Part shown: positions 11,301-24,329 of the stretch, piece by piece
Layout of the letters: each line of letters begins with the position of its first letter
Numbering within the stretch: the stretch's first letter is position 1
Position numbers and translations under genes: made by a program
The notes under the pieces: model-generated
The model's input: the letters and a program-made list of their open reading frames with translations, nothing else
Database searches by the model: none
Told to the model about the DNA's origin: nothing
Assembly: GCF_014066305.1 (NCBI RefSeq)
Contig: NW_023501037.1
Span: 1,849,588-1,913,587, forward strand
Origin: Letharia columbiana
Taxonomy: Eukaryota; Ascomycota; Lecanoromycetes; Lecanorales; Parmeliaceae
DNA: 64,000 nt
Reading direction: 5' to 3'

Positions 11301-11989
11301 AGTAATTTTCGAATTTACCGCCGTTCGCATTATATCAGATAGAGTTATTATCGAGATTTTCCCACTTAACTTTATACTTAAAACGGCTATAGATTAATTT
11401 AAAGCTAAGTATTTCTTTAATAATCTATTCGATTTAATCGTTAATAGTAATATACTTCGGCGAAGAGTTTACCTACTCTAATAAGGGGTTATTTATTATA
11501 AGACTTAAGAGATTAGAATAAAAGACGTTATAGATTCTTATAATTAACGAAAGTTTTAGATAATATAAGATTCTTATAAGACCTATAATCTCGAATAAAT
11601 CGAGTCTCTTATAGTTTAATTTACGGGAAGGGCGATCGAAGATAATATTCTTACTATTTAGAAAGACCTTATCGCCTATTTAAAAAGTAACCTTTTATTA
11701 ATACTTATTAACTTATATAACTATAGCCTTCTAAATATAATTTATATTACTTCGAATATACTTAAGAACTTATTTTATATAATTCGTAATATTCTTTACT
11801 CGAGTAGTATTAAGACGCTTATATATAATCTCGTAGTCGATAATATTCGAGCTGAAAGTCATTCGAGAATAGAATCTCTTATTTATAAGGAAAGGTGGGA
11901 TATTAATAATCGATAAGATAGTATTATTATCGGCGAACTCGATAATAGATAGTTATCTTATCTAGTCGTCTTATATATAGTTATAGTAT

Positions 11990-12060
11990 ATTTAAAGATA
12001 ACGCTTTATATTCTAATTCGCTCATTCGATCTATCTATTAGTTTTAGAGTAAAAGACTAT
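11990..12060 (-). pseudogene. Integrase core remnant of the LTR element
   Basis: On the minus strand the string can be read as a decayed 'HPQTDGQTERANQE' motif: K-T-N-R-stop-I-E-stop-A-N-stop-N, where each mismatch is explained by G-to-A or C-to-T change. This motif surrounds the third part of the integrase catalytic core in Gypsy/Metaviridae elements. It fixes the coding strand and suggests, but does not prove, the Gypsy group. Confidence 0.6.
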
Positions 12061-13923
12061 TAATAACTTAACTATAATACCTAGTCTCTCGTAAAAAGAC
12101 TTCTATATAATAGCTATAAATTAAGATTCTCGATCCGATATTATTAAGGTCGATAGATCGTATAGACGAAATACTTTCTTAAGTAATAAGTTAACTGTCT
12201 TCTTAGCGATAGTATCTTTATCGATGTTAGAATAGACTACGTAGTAATGTTTCTTAGTAAGTCGATCGATCTTAATATTTAGAGGCGTAGTTATAATCTT
12301 AATAATAGATATAAGGCGTATATTAGTCGTAGTTTATATTATAATTAACTTAATAATAGCCTTTATAAACTCTATATCTTTATATCTAGTACGATATAAG
12401 TTATTTAATTTTCGAAGGTATTTCTTTATAGTCTTTAAGGTGATAAAACTTCTTACGATATTCTATAACTCTCTTAGATTACTTCTTAATTTATTTAAAA
12501 GATAATACTCTACTATAACGATTTCGTTAATATTAAGAACGATATCTAATCGAATAAAGTCTAAATAGAAGTCGATAAAGATTCGAGTTTCTTATTATAG
12601 AGTATATATATTATATAATATATTACTACGTCGATTTAAGTTCTTATAGATATCGACTAACTCGTTTATAATCTTATTAACAAATTAATATAAATTAATA
12701 AAGTTTCGAAGTCTTCTATATATAATATATTATATAGTCTTATCGCCGAGTCGTAAGATTATATAGACTATCTTAGAGTTTTTAATAAGATAATAATCGC
12801 TATTAGTCTTAAATTTCTATTCTATTCTAGAGGACTAGTCGTCTTAGATAGAGTTACTATTATTAATAAATAGAGATAAGTCTAGAATCTTGATTAATTT
12901 CTCTTTTAAACGTCTAGGCGTACGTTCCTCCTCGATCGAAGATAGTCGTAAGTCTTTTATCGACTATATATTAAGGCTATTAACTTTCCGCTAAAGAGAA
13001 GTTAGGTTCTTCTAAAAGTCTTAAGCTAGTTAATTTATCTTCTCGGTTATTCTATAGGCCTAATATAAATCGTTTATAGCCAGGTCCTTTTCTATAACGA
13101 CGGCGTAATATCGAGTAATAACCTCGCGGAAATCGTCTCTCTTCTAACGAATTTTATTTAATATAGTTATAAATTCGTCGGGTTAATACTTAACTTAATA
13201 TTATAGTTATAGACTATTAGCGATATTCTAAGATATATCTACCGAGTCTACCTCATTAGAAATATCATCTAATAGAACTAATACTCGTCGAAACTTAATT
13301 TACTCTAGTAAGATCTTAATTTAATTTATTCTTTCGATATTAAACTTTATTATAAGAAAGAAGAAAGAAAGATTCGAAATAAAGTGAAGAGGAGTTTAAA
13401 TACTTCGAAAGAATAGATATTAGAAATACTAGATGTAGTAGAGAATAATAAAGCCTCTTTAAGGCGTTTGGAAATTATTCGATATTGAGAATAAAAAATT
13501 TCACTATAAAGCCCGAGGCAAGATTGTTTCTTTGCGGGGGCTTAATACACTTATCTCTTGATCGTTTAAGGTGTTAAGAAGACTATAAGTGCTTTAAATA
13601 ATACCCTTTCGAGTGCACTTACTCCGCCCAGAGGGTCCCTTATCTCGTAGAGAAGTTATATACGGGGAAGCTTGATATATATTTATAAGATAATATTAAC
13701 TATTTCTTTCGATTCGCTAGCCATACGAATAGTCTAATATCTTATTTATCTCTCGACTACTATTTATCGAGTTCGATTCGCTTTAAAATCGAATTATCTA
13801 TCTAATAGACTTATCTAGAAATATAATAACTTAACTTAATTTCTTATTAAAGCCTCTATCAGCGCGTTTCTTTGAATTCGTTCGCTAATATAAATGAAAT
13901 AAGTAAGTTAATCTTAGTTATAG

Positions 13924-14087
13924 TATTAGAATCGATATAGATATAATATTAATATAGATATATTAAATAAGATAACTAAGATATCGAACTATATAGGTGA
14001 AAAGAAGGTATAATATAATAGAGGATACCTCCGCTAAGGCTCGCTAGCCATAGAGCTAAGGGGTATATTAAGGATACGCTCGTAATA
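13924..14087 (-). repeat. 5' LTR of the 3.7-kb element (heavily mutated copy)
   Basis: Direct repeat of 10,369-10,532 with many additional C-to-T and G-to-A differences. Its outer end is next to TCGCC, the better preserved half of the probable target duplication. Confidence 0.8.
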
Positions 14088-17000
14088 TCGCCTTCGAAAT
14101 AAACGTGTTTATTTACGCTATAAGCTTTATCTTAATCTAAGAAATATATAATCTCTATTTCTCTTATCTTCTATATAATTTTATCTACTTTCTTACTATA
14201 ATTTTATAAAAATATTATATTTTATTATATTTTATTATTTTATTAAATTAAGAGAGTATTAGATTTTTAGCGAAGATATAATATTATAATATTTATAATA
14301 TATAATATTTACTTTATAAAATAAATATTTCTTAAAATATATATTTACTTTTAGATAAGTTTAAATTTATAATATATATTTAATAAAGTAAGTTTATAAT
14401 ATATATAGAATTAAGATATTAATTTAAAGAAAGAGTTATTTTCGAAGAGTATTCTTATAAATTAACTAATTCTCTTCTATTATCTAATATTATATTATAA
14501 AATTATATTTATTATAAATTAATTAATATAATAAGATATATAATTATTAGATATTCTTAGAGTAAGATTATTAGATATATTCTAGCTATTATAAAATTAC
14601 GAAGAGTACTTATTTAATATTATATTAATTAATATAATATATTTAAATAGCGAGAAGATTCTTTATAGTAATAATATATTTTATTTTACTATTATAATTA
14701 TAGAATTATATCTAATATCTATTAATCTTATCTATTAATCTTATCTATTATATTTATTTAAATCTTATCTTTAAGCTTTAATATTCTCTATATATTTTTA
14801 TAGATATTAGATTTCTTTTTTTTATATAAAAAGATATAATATAGATATTAGAGAAGTATATATTTACTAGCCGAAAAGGTATGGTATATTTTATAGAATA
14901 TTTCATATTAAGTAATATTATATCGTACTCGAGTATAATATAGATAGAGTCGAATATCATTTCATTTTTCTAATATGAGTTTGAAATCTTAACGGAATAT
15001 TCTACGATATAATATATTTATAGTATTATATTATAAAATAATATATATATAAGATATCTCGATTAAGATTTTTATATTTATAGAATAATCTAACTAAGAT
15101 ATATAGAATATATTTATTCTTCTTTATTAAGAGAGAGGAAATATAAAGAGTAATTTAATATAGCTATTTATCTTCTTATTAATAGTAATAATTAAAATAA
15201 TAATTAGAACTATAAGCGTCTCTATTCTTCTTCTTAAAATTATAATATAAAAGAATATTCTAAATTTTAAATCTTTAAATATTATAAGAATAAAATTCTA
15301 TAATTATCTCTATTTATATATTTATCTTAACGCGTTAAATAAGCTTAATAAACTTTATATTTATTCTTCTCTTAAATTCTTCATCACTCTTCTATTCTAC
15401 TCTATCGCGATTCTTTTAAATATCTTAAATTTATCTTTATCTAATTAAACTTATTAATTATTTATAAATAAATTCGCTTCTTAAGTTATCTTAGATCTCT
15501 TTATCGAGATTAAATTTATTATTACTAATCTTCTCTAATTATAAGCCCGTCGATTATTTCTTTATATATTATAGAGTATTAGCGATATATCTTAATAAAT
15601 TTATAAATATTAAATTTATCGAAGTACTTTTTATAAGCTTATTATCTTTATTAATATAATTATTATAATTATTAATTAAATTTTTATATAAAGTATTATT
15701 AGCTCTTTTAATCTAATTTAATATATTAAGATCTTCTTTAAAATTAAATTTAGTTTATTTAAGCTTATTTTCTTAATACTCTATATAAAGAATTATTATT
15801 AGAGTACGAAATATTACTAATAAATAATACTTCTAAGTATTATAATATCTTTTAATTATTAAAAAATATCGCTTATACGTAATAGTCTCCGCGAGAAAAT
15901 AAAGAATATTATAAGTTATTTAAGCGATTATAGCGTATTTAGACTTTAATTTCTTTTATTACTTTAGAATTAAAAGATTTACTAGATTATTAAAAGAAGC
16001 TTTATAAAGATTAGAGATAAGATTATAATTAGAATAATAATTAGAAAACTTATTATTTTATCTATACTATTAAAGTTAATTATATTTATTCTTATTATCT
16101 AAATTCTTAATCTCGAATTCTATTACTTAATCGAGTATATTTTTATTTAATTAATTTATTCGCTTAGCTTTTTATAATTAATTACTTATATTAATATTTT
16201 AATAATTTTAAAATATTCTTTTAAGCGCTTTTTAATAAATCTTCGTCTATAACTTCTCTTTAATATTAATCTTTTAATTTAATTTCTTTAATTTTATATT
16301 ATTATAATTTAAATATAAAAGCGTAGCTTATTTATATAAATAGTTTAAATTTAATTAAATTCGATTATAATAGATAATTAATTTCTTATAAGCCGTCTTA
16401 AAAGCTTTAAGAAGTTCTTTTTTCTAAGAAATTCTCTTTCTTCTTAATTTTCTAAGCTTTTTATTTATATAATTAAATAGATAATTATAGATATTAAAGA
16501 TATAATAAATTATAATCTTCTTTTCTCTATTTATTAATTTTATAAATTTATAAAAAGATCTAATAAGCTAAATTAAATATTAAATCTATTAGAAATTAAT
16601 TAAAAATTATTTAAACGTCTAGACTATAGTTTCTATCTATAATTATTTCTTATTACTTAATCTTAAATAAATAATTAATCTATTCTCTAAAAAGTATATA
16701 ATATTAATATAAAGAAGTAAAGCGCGGATTAATATCTAATAAGTTAAATCTTAGCGAGTCTTAATATTCTAAAAGAGCTTAAAAGAGTATCTCTAATAAT
16801 ATTACTTTTTTTTAGAAAATTAATATTTATTTAATATTAAAATATTCTTATCTTAAAGCTATTTAATTTATAATATAAAAAAAATCTTTTTACGCTAGCC
16901 GCTAATATTAATATATATAACGATTTTTTAAATTTTAATATAATTAATAATATAATAATTAGAATAATAATAAGAAATATTATATCTTTATTAGAGTTAT

Positions 17001-17340
17001 TAATAGATTAACTATATTTACTTAAACTTAATTCTTATTTTCTTTATTACCTTAGCTTCTCTAAAAAATTTTATTTATTAAAATAATTCTAATATTATTT
17101 AGAAGTTTTTTTAAGATTAATTAAATAATATACGCTATATAGAGAATATATTATAAATAATTTAAGAATTTAAATTTTTTAATATTAAGCGAGTTCTCTA
17201 TTATAAAAATAGAAAGATAAGTAATTAAATTATTAAAGAATATATTATTATTACTAGCGTTATTAGTTATAAGTCTAAATATATAAAATTAAATCTTATA
17301 TTTTATAAGAATTAAATTAATAATACTTATAACGTTTATA
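14088..17340. other. AT-rich RIP-degraded region with one inverted-repeat partner
   Basis: No gene was recognised. The only structure I could resolve is a segment at about 14,845-15,100 that is the reverse complement, with RIP-type differences, of about 27,390-27,625. A 60-codon minus-strand frame at 14,778-14,960 consists of Ile, Tyr and Asn codons typical of AT-rich noise. Confidence 0.5.
14845..15100 (+). repeat. Inverted-repeat arm, partner at 27,390-27,625
   Basis: The words 'tactagccgaaaaggtat' and 'gtactcgagtataatata' here correspond to 'atatcttttcgactagta' and 'tatattagagtataata' on the opposite strand near 27,510-27,605. The two copies are about 12.3 kb apart, in opposite orientation. 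They may be two separate insertions of one element or the ends of one very large structure. Confidence 0.6.
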
Positions 17341-17746
17341 ATCGAATAACGAGAATAACTAGACTTCGAGAATCTTAGTAAGTATATATAAAATTTAGTA
17401 GTCTAATCGTATATAGTATAGATTTGTCAGCAAGAATCTTTCTATAAAATAACAAAGTTGGTATTCGGGCGACGTTCTCTATATAAAGCGATTTATTCTT
17501 CGAGGGGCTTAATTAACTTAATTGACTACTATATAAACCTATTTGAAGGTTACTATATAGATAAATATATTATTATTTTACTATATTATATATAGTTTAT
17601 AGACTGAAATAGCGGAGAAAGGTGGCTAGCAGCAGCTTTATTATAGAGAATACTAGTAGTAGCCCTATCAAATTTGATTAATTATCTCTATGCGCTACTG
17701 TTAGTATATCAAGATTCTCGAAGCCTAGTTATTCTCGTTATCCGAT
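17341..17746. mobile_element. 406-bp MITE-like element with terminal inverted repeats
   Basis: The left end reads ATCGAATAACGAGAATAACT and the right end is the reverse complement of ATCGGATAACGAGAATAACT. The inverted repeat continues past 35 bp with few differences (agacttcgagaatctt against aggcttcgagaatctt). The interior has no open frame. Size, inverted termini and lack of coding capacity fit a non-autonomous DNA transposon. Flanking dinucleotides are TA on the left and CA on the right. A TA target duplication altered on one side is possible but not demonstrated. The element is less mutated than its surroundings. Confidence 0.78.
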
Positions 17747-20700
17747 CATGGACGTTAACTCTCTAATTAATATATTTATCTTTAATATATTTAAAATCTA
17801 TAAGAATCTTATATTATTATTAATTAATATTAATAAAAAAGATTAAGATTATTATAAATAATTAGTAGTTATAAGATAATTAATAATTTAGAATTAGAGA
17901 GACTTTAATATTATTAATTAATAAATTTTTTAATAATTTTACCTCTAGCTCTATAGCTTTTTTTATTAATTAATTCTTTATAATAAATATTAATTTTAAT
18001 TATATATTAGAGTTAAAATAATATAAGAGTTATAATATCTTAAAATTATTAATAATTATAAATAAAATATCGATATTTACAATTTAGCGATAAAATTATT
18101 TTAAAAAATCTTCGCATATAAGCTTTCGATCTTCTAGTATTATAAGAGAATTTTAATATTATTTTTTCTAGAGTAAATAGTAAGCTAGATATTCTATTTA
18201 TCGTTTTATTTATTAATAATTTATATCGTCTAATTTAGAAATATATCTAATTTTTATAATTATTAACTAGATTTATTTATTATAAACTACTTAAATTAGA
18301 TTTCTTAATATATCTCTTAAATTTAATATATACTATTATATCGCTTATTTTATAATTTATAAATAAGTAAATTAGAATTTTATCGTAATAACGATAAATA
18401 ATATATAGCTCCTCGAAATTAATAAGCGTATATTCGTTAAATTATATTTACTTTTAAGATTTTCTAATTTCTAAGTCTTAATAAATAGATTAATAATCGC
18501 TATTAAATTTAAACTAATTCTATATAATCTATACTATCTTTATTTATTACTATATTTATTATTTTTTATTATTAATATTAAAAAGAAAGTAAGATTTATT
18601 ACTATCTTTATATCGAAATATATTTATTAATATTTTATATTAAATATCGTTAATTAAGAAAGCTAAGTTTACGCTAAATAAAGATTTAGTTAATATCTTA
18701 AGATTAAGATATTTAAAAAGAAATTAAAAGAGATATATAAACGAATAAAATATTAGAAATAAAATAAAATTAATATTTAATATATAAATTCTATCTTCTT
18801 ATTATAATAGAAACTTATATCGCTTTAATAATATATTATTATATTATTCTCGATATTTTAGATTAGAGATTAACTCTTTCTAATTAACGTTATAATTAGT
18901 AATTATATATTTAAGAGTATATAATAATATTAATATAGAATTAATATTTAATTTTATTAATTTAAAACTCTAATTAGTTTAGTTATTAACGCTTCTCTAT
19001 TTAATATAATATATACTTTATTTACTTTAATACTAATACTTATTTATTATTATATTATTTTAAATATTAGAATTAAAGATTATATCTTTTTAATTAATAT
19101 TTTAATTATTAATTATATTAATAAAAGCGTATATTAATATTTTAAAATTATTAAATAAATTTTATTAGATATTAATATAGAATTAAAATCTAATTTAGAT
19201 ACTTTAATAATTTAATTAACTAAATTAATTATTATCTAAATCTTCTATATATAAAAATTAAATCTTTTATCGTACTAAGACTATTCTTAAATCTTAAGAT
19301 CTTTCTTATTAATATATCTCTCTTTTATTCGAGTAATATTATAATATCTTTTACTCGAGCGTTAAAATATTATTATATCGCGTTCTTCGCTTTTAATTAA
19401 GCGATTTTATCTTTAAGTCGATATTTTTAATCTTATAAAAATAATAACTAATTTATTATAGGCGAAGACGAAAAAGAAATAATATCTTTTTTTATCTTTA
19501 AAGTAGAAGAAGAGAAGAAAGTAAATAAATTAATCGTAAGCTATAAACGGCTCGATATTTAAGAATAATAAATTAATAAAGTTATAATATTAAAATAAAG
19601 AGCTTTTTTTATAATTAATAAATATAAGATTAAATAGAAATTAATTAGATTAATAAGATTATCTTTAATAGATATATCGCATATATAAAAAATATTAAAA
19701 TATATAAAATATATATAAAATATAAGAGAGAGCGTATATATATAGCTATAGATATCTAAAGTATATTTAAAATATAGAAAGAAGCGCTTATATATAGCTC
19801 TACGATATATATTAATAAAAAAAAAATTAATTTCTTTTTCTAATTAGCTTTCTAATTAATATTTAAACTTAATTTATCTTTAAATAATATTTTATTCTAA
19901 TAAGATTTTAATTATATAATATTAGTTAGCTCGATAATAAATATTTAATATTATTCTTTTCTAATTTACCCTCTTCTTTCTTAAAAATTCTTTTTATTAT
20001 TATAGTAATTATATTATAATATACTCGTTTATTATAATATTATCTATATCTAAAAAAAATAAAATTATTTTCTCTATACTTTATAATTAAATTAAATTAA
20101 TAATATTATTTTTATAAAATAAGTATATATCTAATAGCGCTATATCTTTTAATATAATAATTAATTATAATATTAATTATAATTTATTAATATATAGTAT
20201 TATTATTTATTAAAGCTATTAACTCGATAATCGCGAAAATTTAGAAAATTCTTAATAATTTATTAACTATTAATCTAGACTCGTTTAAATTATCGAAATA
20301 AAGTAAAGATAAGATTTCGCGAAGATAGAAATTAGAAAATTATATACGAAATTTAAAAAGTATAATTATAAATAAGAAAAGTGCGTAGTTATATCGATTA
20401 TATATATCTAAATTAAATAATAAATTAATTATATATATTAATTATATTATTACTAATTAAACTTTAAAGCTTATATATTAAAGAAAATTCGCGAATTATA
20501 AAAATTAATAAATTTAATTATTTCTTAAATCGTATTCGCTCGAATAATAAAGAAGATCTTAATTTATATAGCTTTAAATTTAATTAATTCGCTTCGAATT
20601 TAATTCTCTATATTAGATGTACTTTAAAAAGCTATAAAGATAAAATTAGCGAGTAATTTTAATAATATAATTTACTCTTTAGTAATTATAAATAAATAAA

Positions 20701-21112
20701 GTTATTAACTAATATCTAGCGGCTTAATTATATATATTTTATATAAAAAGAATAATTTTATAATTAAAAAATATATAATTCTTTAGATACTTATAATAAG
20801 ATATAAGCTTATAAATAATAATATAATATTATTAAAGTTTAGATATAGTTTTTATAAAAAGAAAATATATAATAAATAAAAGAAAAACTATTCTAAGTTA
20901 AGAATAAGATATTCTAATTATTATTCTACTTATTATATTTAATTAATAATATTTAATTATTATACTTAATCTAATAACTTTATATATTTTATATTTATAG
21001 AATAAAACTTCTTAAATTAATTTAAATATAGATATATATTTATAAAAATATTACTACTTTAATAAAAGAGGTTTTTTATTCTAAAATCTATATTAAATTA
21101 AAGATTATATTT
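17747..21112. other. AT-rich RIP-degraded region
   Basis: No resolved gene or element over about 3.4 kb. Composition is RIP-saturated throughout, so any coding motif has been destroyed beyond what I can read by eye. Confidence 0.45.
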
Positions 21113-21296
21113 CTATATTTAATAGCTTTAGTTCTTATAGTTATTATTAATATCGCGATTAAATTTATATAGTAATAGCACGCCTTTCTTATTAACGAGT
21201 ATTCTTATATTTAATAGCTTTAATTTCTATAATTACTATTAATATCGCGACTAAATTCGTATAGTAATAGTATATCTTTCTTATTAACGAGTATAT
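21113..21296. repeat. Two tandem copies of a 92-bp unit
   Basis: 'aatagctttagttcttat' at 21,121 and 'aatagctttaatttctat' at 21,213 start units that stay aligned for about 92 bp and end with 'ctttcttattaacgagta'. Differences are almost all C/T or G/A, so the duplication is older than, or shared in, the RIP episode. Confidence 0.8.
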
Positions 21297-21779
21297 TAAT
21301 AATCGTAAATAGCTAAAATATAATAGAAAATAGTAGATAATCTTTAGTAATATTTAATCTTAAATCTATAGCTTCTTTATCTTATTTAAAAGTAAAGATA
21401 TTTATATCTAGAATTTAAAATAAATAAATTCTAATATATAGTTAATAAATATCTATATATAAATCTTTTAGTACTTCTCGCTAAGCGTTTAACGCTTAAA
21501 AGAAGAATATTAATCTTTAATTACGCTTATATAAATTTTTTAAAAAAAGCTATATATTAATAGAAAGTCTTAATTTATATTAATTTTAATTATAAAGATA
21601 ATTATAATTATAATTTTAAATATAATTAGATATATAAGTTATAAGACTTATTACTAGCTAATAAATAAAAGATTAAATTCTATTAATTTTTTTATTTAAT
21701 ATTTTATTTATTATAAAAATATAAAGTTATCTTTTAAAAGCGAAGTTTTAAAAATAATAATTAAATAATATAATATATA

Positions 21780-23880
21780 TATAATATAAAATTTTATAAA
21801 CTACGCGTTAAAAGAAAAGCTTTAAAATTATAAAATTAATTAAAATTTAATAGCGATAAATCTTATATAAAGCTTAAGCTATAGCTCGCATTAGTAATAT
21901 ATAATAAGAATAATAATAGCTAAAAGAATATATTATCTAATTTTTATTAATACTTTAATATTATTAAAGTAAAAGCGATATTTATTAAAGCGATAATAAT
22001 ATCTATTAAAGTAATAGCGATATTTATTAAAGTAACGACGATATCTAATAAACGCTTTATTATAATACTTTTAAATAGATTATTATCTTATATAATCTAA
22101 AATAATATTAGCTTTTTTAAGAAGCTATTAATAATAAATTAAATATATATAAGTTAAGCTTTTTACGCGGTCTATCTATATATTAACTTAAAGTTATTAA
22201 TAAATAAAAAATAAATATATAATTTAACGTTTATATTATACTTTAAATATTATTATAATAATATTAGATTACTTAAATAGAAGTCTAAGATATAAAGAAG
22301 ATAGTCTTATAAGAAGAAGAGTTAATATAAAAAGAAAGTCTTAGAAGAGAAGGAAAAGCTTAGATATTTATCGTATATATTAAATATTTAAATTACTTTA
22401 AATTATCTAATTTAATTTAAATATTAATAAATAATACGCTTTCTCTTTAATTTTAAAGATTTAAGTTTAAATAAATTATATTTATTAAATATTATTATCT
22501 AGTATAATCTTATCTACTTTTATAATATTTATAATTATTATTATAGCTTATATAGATTAAAAGATAAGATATCTAAAAGAGCGAGTTAATAAATAATTAT
22601 TCTTATCTAATTTAATTAAAATAAAACTATTATAACTTATTAAAATTTTCGCGTATTTTATTTTTATTTTCTTTTCTTTATATAAATAATTATTCTTTTA
22701 ATTTAAACTTTATAATTAAAATAGTATATAATATATACTCTTTATTTCTAACTTCGATACTTGCTAGAATTAATATACTTTTTAATAAAATAAATATTAA
22801 TTAAAATTAAGTATAGCTTAATATTTATAAATATTTATATAAACTCTTTAATTTCTTTATATATATTTATTAATTTATCTTTTTATAGTAATTAAAATAG
22901 AAGATATTAAGTCTAATAATTTATTATAATAAATATTAAATATTAATAATAATAATAATATTAAAGAGTCTCGATATAGATTAATTAGATAATAATTAGA
23001 TTTTTAATTAAAATAAAAAATAAAGAATAAATTTAGTAAAAATAAAAATATTAAGAGATCGCGATAGTAAATAGATATATTTATATTTAAGAAGAAACTA
23101 ATTAAGAAAGTAAAGAAAGTCGATATTTTAGCTATTAATTACGCTATAATCTATAATAAGCGTAAAGCTAGATATATTAATATATCGTAATTAAAATAAA
23201 AATAAGCTTTTAAGAAAATTAAATAAAATATAATAGATAAGCGATAAGTAGTTTTTAATTCTAGTTATTATTCTAGTAGACTTATATTTTAATAATATTA
23301 TATAAAAAAAATACGCGAGCGTAATTTAAAGGAAGTTTAGAGTTTTACTCTTTATATAAATTATTATATATATAAATAAAGATAAGAGCTCGAATTAAAA
23401 TAAAATAGATAATATCGAAGTTAAATAAGATATAAGTATTAAGAATAATTTTATTATACGCGCTAATAATTAAGTAGATTTTATTTTTTAAGCTATTTAA
23501 AAGCGCGATATAGAATTTAATAATAAGCTCTATTATAGTTTAAATATAATAATATTAACGCGTTAACTAATAAGTATTAAATTATTATAGAAATCTTAAG
23601 ATATTAAACGCGATTACGTTTAAAAGATAAAATTATAAATCTTTATTAATACGTAATTAATTTAATATATAATAATAAAAAGTTTATTATAAAAGTTACG
23701 CTATTTAAGTTAATACTTTAATCTTAATTACTATTTTTATTATTATATAAATAATATAAAGCTATCTTTTATTTAAGTATATCTAATTCTTAATTTTAAT
23801 TATTATTATAAGTATTATTAATTCGTTCTAGAATTATTAAATTTACTTTTATATACTTCTTATATCTTATCTTCTTTTTA
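21780..23880 (+). repeat. Large direct repeat, copy 1
   Basis: This segment is collinear with 24,330-27,005. Shared landmarks include 'ctaatttttattaatac', 'gttaatataaaaagaaagtc', 'agaagaaactaattaagaaa' and 'tctagaattattaaat'. Gene content is unreadable because of RIP. It may be two insertions of one element or a tandem duplication of a larger segment. Confidence 0.75.
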
Positions 23881-24329
23881 ATTAAATAGCGATTAAACTC
23901 TAAATTAAAATAAATACTTAGAAGAGAAAAGTTTATAAATACTTAATTATATAATTTTATTTCTTTTATACTTCTTATAATTATTAGAGTAATTAATAAT
24001 ATATAATTATATCTTATAATTATATCTATAATAATTAATTAATTTAGTAATTAAATTATATAAAGATAAGTATATTTTTATTTTTAATTTAAACGACTTA
24101 GCTAAAATAATTATAAGATTTAAATTCTTTTTCTATAATATAACTCGCTTTCTATATATTATATAAAGATAAATATCTATTTAAATAGAGATTATTAGAG
24201 CTAATTATAAAGTATAATAATAAGAGATTTATTCTTAAACTAACGAACTAGAAAGACTTCTATTATCTTATATAATACTTTAAAAGCGAATCTTTAAATA
24301 TAATAGCGCTTTAATAGATTTTAATTAAG

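Larger units (their letters stand above)
10369..14087 (-). mobile_element. 3.7-kb LTR retrotransposon, minus strand, RIP-degraded
   Basis: Direct repeats at 10,369-10,532 and 13,924-14,087 (164 bp each) share 'ttagaatcgatatagat' at one end and 'acgctcgtaa' at the other, with ends decayed from TG...CA. Flanking 5-mers are TCGTT (10,364-10,368) and TCGCC (14,088-14,092), identical if two C-to-T changes are allowed, so they are a plausible target duplication. A C-tract beside the left LTR reads on the minus strand as a polypurine tract next to a 3' LTR, so the element runs right to left. An integrase motif near 12,010-12,045 on the minus strand agrees. All frames are broken. The 3'-end part of the element, 10,533-11,300, is much less mutated than the rest. 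Confidence 0.82.

Noticed and set aside
14778..14960. 60-codon minus-strand frame rich in Ile, Tyr and Asn
   Set aside because: Amino-acid content is what AT-saturated non-coding DNA gives by chance.
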